Shown piece by piece: positions 15,970-23,756 of a stretch of 64,000 bases of DNA (its first letter is position 1; every line of letters begins with the position of its first letter). The notes beneath the pieces are model-generated. The model ran no database searches and was not told where the DNA came from. It was given only the letters and a program-made list of their open reading frames with translations. The DNA is taken from NCBI RefSeq assembly GCF_018736045.1, contig NZ_CP076133.1, positions 1,364,001-1,428,000 on the forward strand, given 5' to 3'. Source of the stretch: Flammeovirga yaeyamensis. Lineage in GTDB: Bacteria; Bacteroidota; Bacteroidia; Cytophagales; Flammeovirgaceae. The translations under genes and the position numbers were made by a program.

Positions 15970-18315
15970 TTACTTACTCATTACCTTATTCTTATATTCG
16001 TCAATTAATTCTAAAGTAACAGACTTTAGTATTCCCGTATATTTTGATGTTTTCACAGAGTACTTATCCGTTACTGAAGTACCAGAATCTTTACCAACAT
16101 CTAATGTTTCATCTAAAGAATATAAGTTAGGAACTGTTTTTTCTACTATACCCATACCAATTTTCTTTCCGTCAGCATAAAGTGTTACTGTAGAACCAGT
16201 GTATGGTTTTTTCTCGTCCATAATCACTTTCGCTGTAATATTTTTAGTTCCTGCTGGCACTTTTACAGAAGATTTGATGGATGTTTTATCAACCGCATTA
16301 CAGTACTCATAGTACGCATAACCTGATTTATCCACTCTTAGTACAAAACCTGCAAATCGACCTCCTTGAGTGATAAGCACCCCTTGATCACCTTTTTTAT
16401 AACCTTCCAATTTGGCTTCTAATGTGTGAGATACAAACTTTGTAAAAGGGGTAGCACCTTCTGGAAGTCTTAAACCATTTGGATATTTAAATGTAGTCTG
16501 ACCTGCAGTTAAAGATGGACGGAAAGTACTTCTAAAACGTTCAGCCCTACGATCATCAATTGGTAATGCATTGGCTTTTGCTGCCTCAGCAAAGAATAAA
16601 TACTTCATGTATTCTAATTTCTCTGGCATTTCTTCAGCCATGTTACGTGATTGTGAGAAATCAGATCGTAGATCATACAGTTCCCAATCCATTTCAGTGA
16701 TTGCTCTTTCGTCAGGAGCAATTTGCCAAGGGATCGTCTTTATGGCACCTGCCCACCAACCATCGTGATAGATACCAAGGTTGCCAAAGATCTCAAAGTA
16801 TTGAGTAGTGTGTAGTTCTGAAGCTTCAGCATCATCAAAAGAGTACACTAAAGATTCACCGTCTAAAGGAACCTGAGTGTGTCCATCTATTGCCTCTGGC
16901 ATTTCTAGACCTGCCACTTCTAAAATTGTTGGTGCGATATCAGTAACATGAGAGAATTGTGATCTCACTTCACCTCTTGCATCAATTCCATTTGGATAAG
17001 AGATAGCCATTGCATTTCTAACACCACCTAAGTGTGAAGCAATTTGCTTTGTCCATTGATAAGGCGAGTTCACTGCCCAAGCCCAAGCTGCAGGCATATG
17101 GTTAAAGTAGTCTTCAGTTCCTAAACGGTTAGTTTTAACTGCGGCAACTTTGTCTTCCCACTTTTCAGGAATACCATTAAAGAATGCCATTTCGTTTAAT
17201 AAACCTTCTTGGCCGCCTTCAGCAGAGGCACCATTATCACCAGCAATGTAGATAAAAATAGTATTGTCCATTTTACCCATTTCTTCTACAGCATCATAAA
17301 TTCTTTTGATTTGAACGTCTGTATGCTCAGTAAAACCAGCGAATACTTCCATCATTCGAGCATAGACCATTCTTTGCTCATCCGTTAAACTATCCCAAGC
17401 CGGTAAAGATTCAGGACGTGGAGTCAACTTTGTATCTGCAGGAATAATTCCTTTCGCTTTCATATTATTGAAAGCCTTTTCTCTATATACATCCCAACCT
17501 TCATCAAACTGACCTTTATATTTTTCGATATATTCAGCAGGTGCTTGGTGAGGAGCATGTACAGCACCTGGTGAGAAATAAACAAAGAATGGTTTGTCTG
17601 GAGCAACAGCATTCACCGATTGAATGTAGTTAATCGCCTTATCCGCCATGTCTGTAGTTAAGTGATATTCCGAACCATCTGCATTTGTTTCAGGAGCAGA
17701 AATTCTCTTTCTATCTTCTACCAAGGCAGGGTGGAATTGATCCGTATCACCACCTAAGAAACCATAGAAATAGTCAAAACCTAAATCGTTTGGCCAACGA
17801 TCGAATGGACCTGTAAATGATGCTTCCCAGTCAGGGACATTATGGTTCTTACCATACCAAGAAGTAGAATAACCTTTTTGTTGTAATACTTTAGCCACTG
17901 AACCCACTTCTTGAGGGAGTGCCATAGTATAACCATCATTACCAGTACCCAATTCCATGATAGCACCTGTTTCTGCTTTATGGTGATTTCTACCAGTAAG
18001 CAAGGCTGCTCTTGTTGGCGAACATAATGCAGTAGTATGGAATCTTGAATACGTTAGACCTTTATCCGCAATTTCATCGAAAGCAGGAGTTTCGATCTGA
18101 CCACCCATGTGACCCATTTGAGCATATCCCACATCATCTAATAAAATTAAGACAATGTTTGGAGCATCCTCTAGGTTATTTTCTCTAAAATTAAGTTGTT
18201 TTGGCGCCGAATCTTTCGATTCGTGAACAGTTAGTCCTTTTACTTCTTGTGCTTGTGCCATAAAAGGCATGGCAACAGATAGTAAAGCAATACTTATCTT
18301 TTTTCGTAAATTCAT
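15970..18315 (-). CDS. AtsA-like arylsulfatase (S1 family), copy 1
   Basis: Secreted sulfuric-ester hydrolase of 781 residues with a signal peptide (residues 1-23, ending FMAQAQ). The alkaline-phosphatase-fold sulfatase domain starts at NIVLILLDDVGYAQMGHMGG, giving the two metal-binding Asp. The formylglycine motif is in TALCSPTRAALLTGRNHH: C-x-P-x-R, the Cys-type site that must be oxidised by a sulfatase-maturating enzyme not seen in this window. FIYIAGDNGASAEGG carries further metal ligands. Length and motif match the M. tuberculosis AtsA / Pseudomonas S1_4 group, whose tested members act on small aryl or alkyl sulfates. A role on sulfated glycan is therefore possible but not shown. Its promoter region is shared with AraC copy 2. 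It is strongly similar along its whole length to copy 2. Confidence 0.94.
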   Translation of the reverse strand: MNLRKKISIALLSVAMPFMAQAQEVKGLTVHESKDSAPKQLNFRENNLEDAPNIVLILLDDVGYAQMGHMGGQIETPAFDEIADKGLTYSRFHTTALCSPTRAALLTGRNHHKAETGAIMELGTGNDGYTMALPQEVGSVAKVLQQKGYSTSWYGKNHNVPDWEASFTGPFDRWPNDLGFDYFYGFLGGDTDQFHPALVEDRKRISAPETNADGSEYHLTTDMADKAINYIQSVNAVAPDKPFFVYFSPGAVHAPHQAPAEYIEKYKGQFDEGWDVYREKAFNNMKAKGIIPADTKLTPRPESLPAWDSLTDEQRMVYARMMEVFAGFTEHTDVQIKRIYDAVEEMGKMDNTIFIYIAGDNGASAEGGQEGLLNEMAFFNGIPEKWEDKVAAVKTNRLGTEDYFNHMPAAWAWAVNSPYQWTKQIASHLGGVRNAMAISYPNGIDARGEVRSQFSHVTDIAPTILEVAGLEMPEAIDGHTQVPLDGESLVYSFDDAEASELHTTQYFEIFGNLGIYHDGWWAGAIKTIPWQIAPDERAITEMDWELYDLRSDFSQSRNMAEEMPEKLEYMKYLFFAEAAKANALPIDDRRAERFRSTFRPSLTAGQTTFKYPNGLRLPEGATPFTKFVSHTLEAKLEGYKKGDQGVLITQGGRFAGFVLRVDKSGYAYYEYCNAVDKTSIKSSVKVPAGTKNITAKVIMDEKKPYTGSTVTLYADGKKIGMGIVEKTVPNLYSLDETLDVGKDSGTSVTDKYSVKTSKYTGILKSVTLELIDEYKNKVMSK

Positions 18316-18570
18316 TTTGTAAACTGTTTTTGTTTGTAATACCTTACAAAGGTGGATAGTTTACCATATGATTTGTTTGAATAAAAAAGGATAATATTTG
18401 TATGAAACGGGCAAAATATAGAAGTTTATCCATTTTATCCGTTTTTATTGTATTGTTATGTACAAATGGTATTCGTGTTATTTCATTTAAAATCAGAATG
18501 ATTTTACATTAATCTATACAATCATTTGATGATAATAACATTCAGTAAAGGATTTTTATCCTAATAAATA

Positions 18571-19566
18571 ATGGAAGAGAAAATAATAATAATTGATACG
18601 GATGAAGTTAATCCTAAATCCTATTATGCAACTTTAGAAGAGAATTTTGGGGCAGTAATAGATGGCAATAATATCTATTTAGATAATAATCAATATGGTA
18701 TGTTGAAATCCTTTTATTGCGAATATTTTCCAGGCCTAATCTGTGGTACAACAACAATGAAAGCTAATGTACCTGTTCGTATAGTTAATCGAACGAATAA
18801 AAAAGATAAGTATGTAAGTATCAGAATAGGAAAATCTGGAGACTTTACATCAGAATCAAAAAAAAGCTCCAAGAACATTACTGCTTTATATGTTTACAAT
18901 AGTAATCAGGAATTTTATATTGATTATCCTGTGAATCAAACAATAAGGTGGTATTATATCAGAATACCTGTACATCTTATTTATAATTTTATTGATACCA
19001 CCAACGAAGATTTATTACAATTAGTAAAAAAAGAAGAGGCATGGTTTTATTTCTCTGAAATCACCTCAGAATTTGATAAAATAATTGCAGAATTGGATGA
19101 TCAAATTCAAGATCCTGTAGTTAAAAGAGGAATACTGTTTTCTAAAATGATAGAAGTATTGACCATTCTTCAGAAGCAATCTTCTAATAATGGCCTTGAT
19201 AATGTTGTCTATGGAGTACATAATGACGATTTAAACTTAATGTTTAAGATTAGAGACGAGATACTAGATGATTACAAATTGATTCCAGACCTACAACAGC
19301 TTACCAAAAAATATGGAATGAGTGAGTCTAAATTGCAGAGAACATTCAAAAAGGTTTTTAAGAAGCCTATCTTGAAATTTTTCAATCATCAAAGACTAGA
19401 TGAAACAAGGAAATTGGTGGTTTCTACTCAAATAGATTTATTAGAAATAGCACTTGATTTTGGGTATACTGATTTGACACACTTCAGTAAACGTTATCAT
19501 CAATATTTTGGAGAAAGACCTTCTATAACACGAAAAAAGTCAGGAGAAAACCTCCTGACTTCGTAG
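18571..19566 (+). CDS. AraC-family transcriptional regulator, copy 2
   Basis: A 331-residue paralogue of the regulator at 14943. The C-terminal HTH region is nearly superimposable (KYGMSESKLQRTFKKVFKKP; LDFGYTDLTHFSKRYHQYFG), and the N-terminal sensor-like region keeps SIRIGKSGDFTSES and IDYPVNQTIRWYYIRIP. It is convergent with sulfatase copy 2 (24 bases between stops) and divergent from sulfatase copy 1 across 255 bases. It could thus control either sulfatase. The N-terminal domain has diverged more than the DNA-binding domain, which would fit two effectors recognised through similar operators. Family call firm, targets inferred. Confidence 0.9.
   Translation: MEEKIIIIDTDEVNPKSYYATLEENFGAVIDGNNIYLDNNQYGMLKSFYCEYFPGLICGTTTMKANVPVRIVNRTNKKDKYVSIRIGKSGDFTSESKKSSKNITALYVYNSNQEFYIDYPVNQTIRWYYIRIPVHLIYNFIDTTNEDLLQLVKKEEAWFYFSEITSEFDKIIAELDDQIQDPVVKRGILFSKMIEVLTILQKQSSNNGLDNVVYGVHNDDLNLMFKIRDEILDDYKLIPDLQQLTKKYGMSESKLQRTFKKVFKKPILKFFNHQRLDETRKLVVSTQIDLLEIALDFGYTDLTHFSKRYHQYFGERPSITRKKSGENLLTS
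19533..19561 (-). terminator. Terminator of sulfatase copy 2, inside the AraC copy 2 coding end
   Basis: AAGTCAGGAG (19537-19546) pairs with CTCCTGACTT (19552-19561) around a 5-nt loop. On the minus strand the stem is followed by six T, so it ends the sulfatase transcript. The whole hairpin lies in the last codons of the AraC gene. Confidence 0.78.
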
Positions 19567-19590
19567 TTCATTTATCTGATAGAAACACAA

Positions 19591-21939
19591 TTATTTTGCG
19601 TTTGCCTCATTTCCATATTCATTGATAAAAGATACTTTTACCATTTTAAGAAGACCAGAATAATCTGAGCCTTTTACAGAATAATTATTTGTTACAGGAG
19701 TACCTGTATCTTGTCCGATATCCATAGTTTCGTCCAATGAGAATAAGTTAGGGATGGTTTTTTCAACACGTCCTTCACCAATTTTCTTGCCGTCAGCATA
19801 GATTTTAATTGTTGATGCTGTATATGGCTTCTTATCGTCCATAACTACTTTAGTAGTTACATTTTTAGTTCCAGCAGGAATCTTAGCAGTTGTTTTAATG
19901 CTATAAACATCAGAAGTATTGCTGTATTCATAATAAACATAACCTGCTTTATCTACTCTTACAACGAAACCACCAAAACGACCACCTTGAGTAATAAGTA
20001 CCCCTTGATCACCTTTTTTGTAACCTTCTAACTGTGCGTCCATTGTATGAGAGATGAACTTAAGGAAAGGTGTTGCACCTTCTGGCAATCTTAATCCGTT
20101 TGGGTAGTTGAATACAGTTTGACCTGCAGTTAAAGATGGACGGTAAGAACTTCTGAAACGCTCTGTTCTACGATCATCAATAGGAAGGGCATTGGCTTTA
20201 GAAGCTTCAGCAAAGAATAAATATTTCATATATTCTAATTTTTCTGGCATCTCCTCAGCAAGGTCTCTCGACTGAGAGAAATCTTCACTTAAGTTATACA
20301 GTTCCCATTTCATGTCAGTAATTTCAACATGTGCTGTAGATCCTGACACCCAAGGGATGTTTCTCATTGCACCTGCCCACCATCCATCGTGGTAGATACC
20401 CATATTACCACCGATTTCAAAATATTGAGTGGTATGTGTTTCTGGAGCTTCTTCGTTATCGAATGAATACACCATAGAAGTACCGTCAATTGGAGTTTGT
20501 GTGTATCCATCAATTTCTTTTGGCATTTCTAAACCAGCTACTTCAAGAATGGTTGGTGCGATATCAGTAATATGAGTAAACTGACTTCTTACTTCTCCTC
20601 TTGATTCAATTCCGTTAGGATATGAGATTGTCATTGCATTTCTTACGCCTCCTAAGTGAGAAGCAATTTGTTTTGTCCATTGGTAAGGAGAGTTAACCGC
20701 CCATGCCCAAGCTGCAGGCATGTGGTTAAAGTAATCTTCAGTACCTAAACGGTTTGATTTTACTGCCGCTACTTTATCTTCCCATTTTTCTGGCATTCCA
20801 TTAAAGAATGTCATTTCATTTAGCATACCCTCTTGGCCACCTTCTGCAGAACCACCATTATCACCAGCAATGTAAATAAAGATCGTATTGTCTAATTTAC
20901 CCATCTCGCCAATGGCATCGTATAATCTTTTGATTTGAACGTCTGTATGCTCTGTAAATCCAGCAAAAACTTCCATCATACGAGCATACACCATTTTTTG
21001 CTCTTCGTTTAGGCTATCCCACGCAGGTAATGATTCTGGACGTGGTGTTAATTCAGAATCAGCAGGAATCAAACCTTTTGATTTCATATTATTAAAGGCT
21101 TGCTCTCTATATACATCCCATCCAGAATCGAATTTTCCTTTATATTTTTCTACATATTCTGCTGGAGCTTGGTGAGGAGCATGAGCAGCACCAGGTGCAA
21201 AATATACAAAGAAAGGCTTATCTGGAGCCACAGCATTCACTGATTGAACATAGTTAATGGCCTGGTCTGCCATATCAGTTGTTAAGTGGTAGGGTGATCC
21301 ATCTGCATTCGTTTCTGGAGCAACTATTCTTTTTCTATCTTCTACTAAGGCAGGGTGGTATTGATCCGTGTCCCCTCCAATAAATCCATAGAAATAATCA
21401 AAACCTAATTCATTAGGCCAGCGGTTAAATGGTCCTGTAAATGAAGCTTCCCAGTTAGGTACGTTATGGTTCTTGCCGTACCAAGAAGTAGAGTATCCTT
21501 TCTCCTGAAGTACTTTTGCGAACGATCCCACTTCACCAGGAATTTCTGTAGTGTAACCAGAGTTACCAGTACCTAATTCCATAATAATACCTGTTTCGGC
21601 AGTATGGTGATTTCTACCAGTAAGCAATGCAGCTCTTGTAGGAGAACATAAAGCTGTAGTATGGAATCTAGAATACGTTAATCCTTTATCTGCAATCTGG
21701 TCGAAAGCAGGTGTTTCTATCTGACCACCCATATGTCCCATTTGAGCATATCCAACGTCATCTAATAATACTAAGACGATATTGGGAGCCTCGTCTAATT
21801 TATTTGCTCTGAAATTTAGTTGTTTGGTAGGAGAGTCTTCCGACTCATGAACAGTAAGTCCTTTTACAGTTTGAGCTTGTACTGCTACAGGCAAAAGTGC
21901 TGATAGCAATGCAATCCTAATTTTCTTTCGTAAGTTCAT
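19591..21939 (-). CDS. AtsA-like arylsulfatase (S1 family), copy 2
   Basis: A 782-residue paralogue of the sulfatase at 15970, alike from the signal peptide (residues 1-22, ending PVAVQAQ) to the C-terminal jelly-roll-like region. The formylglycine motif is again Cys-type (ALCSPTRAALLTGRNHH), and metal-binding segments NIVLVLLDDVGYAQMGHMGG and IYIAGDNGGSAEGG are intact, so both copies should be active. Differences cluster in the segment around IPWVSGSTAHVEITDMKWEL (copy 1: IPWQIAPDERAITEMDWEL) and in the last 100 residues, which may tune substrate choice. It runs divergently from the LacI gene across 618 bases. Periplasmic location expected; physiological substrate unknown. Confidence 0.94.
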   Translation of the reverse strand: MNLRKKIRIALLSALLPVAVQAQTVKGLTVHESEDSPTKQLNFRANKLDEAPNIVLVLLDDVGYAQMGHMGGQIETPAFDQIADKGLTYSRFHTTALCSPTRAALLTGRNHHTAETGIIMELGTGNSGYTTEIPGEVGSFAKVLQEKGYSTSWYGKNHNVPNWEASFTGPFNRWPNELGFDYFYGFIGGDTDQYHPALVEDRKRIVAPETNADGSPYHLTTDMADQAINYVQSVNAVAPDKPFFVYFAPGAAHAPHQAPAEYVEKYKGKFDSGWDVYREQAFNNMKSKGLIPADSELTPRPESLPAWDSLNEEQKMVYARMMEVFAGFTEHTDVQIKRLYDAIGEMGKLDNTIFIYIAGDNGGSAEGGQEGMLNEMTFFNGMPEKWEDKVAAVKSNRLGTEDYFNHMPAAWAWAVNSPYQWTKQIASHLGGVRNAMTISYPNGIESRGEVRSQFTHITDIAPTILEVAGLEMPKEIDGYTQTPIDGTSMVYSFDNEEAPETHTTQYFEIGGNMGIYHDGWWAGAMRNIPWVSGSTAHVEITDMKWELYNLSEDFSQSRDLAEEMPEKLEYMKYLFFAEASKANALPIDDRRTERFRSSYRPSLTAGQTVFNYPNGLRLPEGATPFLKFISHTMDAQLEGYKKGDQGVLITQGGRFGGFVVRVDKAGYVYYEYSNTSDVYSIKTTAKIPAGTKNVTTKVVMDDKKPYTASTIKIYADGKKIGEGRVEKTIPNLFSLDETMDIGQDTGTPVTNNYSVKGSDYSGLLKMVKVSFINEYGNEANAK

Positions 21940-22178
21940 TTGATAACAATTTCGTAAATAATACTCTACAAATGTCTAATCAAATACTTGTTTTTTGGTA
22001 GCACAAAAAAGGAAATGTAATGGTACAAAACAGTCAATATAACAATCTTACTGAACTAATTTAAGAATAATGTATGTTGTATTGTACCATAAAAAAGTAT
22101 CTAAATCACCTTGCTTACTTTTTAGATAGTCTCATTTCGATTTATAAATAGGGACTGGTAAAATAAGTATAAAATAAA

Positions 22179-22256
22179 ATGATCATGCAATCCTTTGCAT
22201 TGTTGAATGAGTATCACATGAGTAGCTTTGAGTACACTTTTAGATCAAAGGTGTAA
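22179..22256 (+). CDS. Possible 25-aa ORF before a terminator
   Basis: ATG-initiated ORF (MIMQSFALLNEYHMSSFEYT...SKV) 35 bases upstream of a clear plus-strand terminator. No other plus-strand gene precedes that terminator within the gap, so something short is probably transcribed here: this peptide, or a small RNA. The peptide shows no recognisable feature, so coding is weakly supported. Confidence 0.25.
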   Translation: MIMQSFALLNEYHMSSFEYTFRSKV

Positions 22257-22291
22257 AATAGTATTCTTGATAAATAGAAATTAGATTATTG

Positions 22292-22327
22292 AACTTCTTC
22301 ATCTTATTAAGGTGAAGAAGTTTTTAA
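22292..22327 (+). terminator. Plus-strand terminator with no annotated upstream gene
   Basis: AACTTCTTCATC (22292-22303) pairs with GGTGAAGAAGTT (22311-22322) with one G-U pair, followed by TTTAAT. The orientation serves a plus-strand transcript that would start within the sulfatase-lacI gap. Confidence 0.7.
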
Positions 22328-22557
22328 TATTTGTAAAATCAATACAAAATTTAGTAAACTAATTTAAATATCGATAAACTAATTTCAAACCGTTAAAAAA
22401 CAATTTATATTGCTGCTACTAAAAGTAATGTCAATAATGAAATGAATTGTAATTGCTTTAAATAACTATTCTCTCTGTATAAAATGAAAACTTTTTCATT
22501 CGATATAGGGCTAAATAAGAACAACTTAACAATTTCTATTATCAATTATTACTAAAT

Positions 22558-23577
22558 ATGAAACCAAACAGACGAGTTAAATTATCTGATTTGGCAAAAC
22601 AACTAGGTTTAAGTACTTCAACGGTTTCGAGAGCGCTAAACGATCATCCTAAAATTCCTCATGAAACAAAACGAAGAGTTAAACAACTAGCGAATGATTT
22701 GTCATACCATCCAAACCCCTTTGCCAAAGGGCTATTACAAAAGAAAACTAAAACTATAGGTGTTTTACTCCCTTCTTTTAAAATGTCTTTTTTCGTATCA
22801 ATTATTGAATGTCTTCAGCAGGAACTAAAACTAAAAGGTTACAAACTAATTGTATCTTCTTTTGGACCTAGTTTAAAAGAAGAGAAAGAAGCTTTTTGGG
22901 AAATGGCCAAAGCGCATGTCGATGGAATAATTGCCATTCCTAATAACGATCACGAAGATCCTACATTTTTAAACAACATTATTGATGAAGGTATTCCCAT
23001 TTTATTTATTGACCGAATTATCGACTCACTAGATGCCAATTTTGTGGTCACAGATGATTTCAATGGCATGTTTGAGGCGGTCGACTATTTAATTGATAAG
23101 GGAAGGAGAAAAATTATTCATCTGGAAGGACCTGATGAATTATCTACTAGTTTTTTTAGGCTTCAAGGATACAAAGAAGCATTACGTTCCAAACAAATCG
23201 AGATTGATAAAAGATTAATAATACCTTGTCAATCTAAAGAAGAAGTGATACAGAAATTACAATCTGTTGATGTAGAATTTGATGCTATTACTTGTTTTAA
23301 CGATTACTATGCTTTTGAAGCACTGCAATTTTTAAAGTCAAAAAATATCAGAGTTCCTGATGATGTATGTCTTATTGGTTTTTCAGATGAGCCTATTTGT
23401 CAATATACCACTCCTCAGATGAGTTCAGTAATCCAACCGACTTCATTATTTGGTAAAAAAGCCGTAGAACTTATCCTTCACGAAATACAACAACTTCAAA
23501 ATAATAAAGCCATAGATTTTGATATCTATAAGATCAAAACACAGCTTCAGTTAAGGCAAAGTTGTTTGTCGGTTTAA
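22558..23577 (+). CDS. LacI-family transcriptional regulator of the SusCD locus
   Basis: A 339-residue repressor-type regulator. The LacI HTH is at residues about 7-30 (KLSDLAKQLGLSTSTVSRAL), followed by the hinge segment SYHPNPFAKGL, and then a periplasmic-binding-protein-like sugar-sensing domain: KTIGVLLPSFKMSFF at the start, VDGIIAIPNND in the middle, VCLIGFSDEPICQYTTP near the end. It lies directly upstream of susC, and a 14-bp palindrome of LacI type (23680-23693) overlaps the susC promoter. The simplest reading is that it represses, and is relieved by a sugar released from, the locus. LacI regulators are less usual than SusR/HTCS or ECF-sigma systems for Bacteroidota glycan loci. Inducer unknown. 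Confidence 0.93.
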   Translation: MKPNRRVKLSDLAKQLGLSTSTVSRALNDHPKIPHETKRRVKQLANDLSYHPNPFAKGLLQKKTKTIGVLLPSFKMSFFVSIIECLQQELKLKGYKLIVSSFGPSLKEEKEAFWEMAKAHVDGIIAIPNNDHEDPTFLNNIIDEGIPILFIDRIIDSLDANFVVTDDFNGMFEAVDYLIDKGRRKIIHLEGPDELSTSFFRLQGYKEALRSKQIEIDKRLIIPCQSKEEVIQKLQSVDVEFDAITCFNDYYAFEALQFLKSKNIRVPDDVCLIGFSDEPICQYTTPQMSSVIQPTSLFGKKAVELILHEIQQLQNNKAIDFDIYKIKTQLQLRQSCLSV

Positions 23578-23613
23578 TCTTGTATTGCCGATAATTGCAT
23601 AATTAAAAACTAG

Positions 23614-23650
23614 AAAGCACCTATTTCCAAAGAAATACGGTGCTTTTTTG
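23614..23650 (+). terminator. Terminator of the lacI-type gene
   Basis: A stem of AAAGCACC with TATTT pairs with AAATA-CGGTGCTTT (one bulged base) and is followed by a T-run ending TTTTTTG. It separates the regulator transcript from the susC promoter. Confidence 0.8.
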
Positions 23651-23679
23651 TGCCTATTTGTTTGATGCGTGCAAAAACG

Positions 23680-23693
23680 TGCAAACGTTTGCA
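23680..23693. promoter_or_regulatory. LacI-type operator palindrome
   Basis: Perfect 14-bp palindrome TGCAAACGTTTGCA with the central CG typical of LacI/CcpA-family operators, plus a partial upstream copy (GTGCAAAAACGTGCAAA, about 23669-23685). It lies about 24 bases before the susC -7 element and contains the TTTG that may serve as its -33 element, so bound repressor would block the promoter. Confidence 0.75.
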
Positions 23694-23716
23694 TGGATTA
23701 TTTTAAGTGTAACATA

Positions 23717-23724
23717 TACTTTTG
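23717..23724 (+). promoter_or_regulatory. Bacteroidota-type -7 promoter element of susC
   Basis: TACTTTTG matches the Bacteroidota TAnnTTTG -7 consensus exactly. TTTG at 23688-23691 is a possible -33 element, with a somewhat long 25-base spacing. The susC start codon is 33 bases downstream. Confidence 0.6.
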
Positions 23725-23756
23725 TCTCATCAACTATTCAATAAACCAAATAAAGT

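Larger units (their letters stand above)
21940..22557. promoter_or_regulatory. 618-base divergent region between sulfatase copy 2 and the lacI-type gene
   Basis: This gap must hold the promoters of both flanking genes. I see an inverted pair of motifs, TGGTACAA at about 22021 and TTGTACCA at about 22083, on the sulfatase side; these are candidate operator half-sites. There is also a 25-codon ORF and a plus-strand terminator (annotated separately). The 230 bases before the LacI start are plain AT-rich sequence with no motif I can name. Confidence 0.4.
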
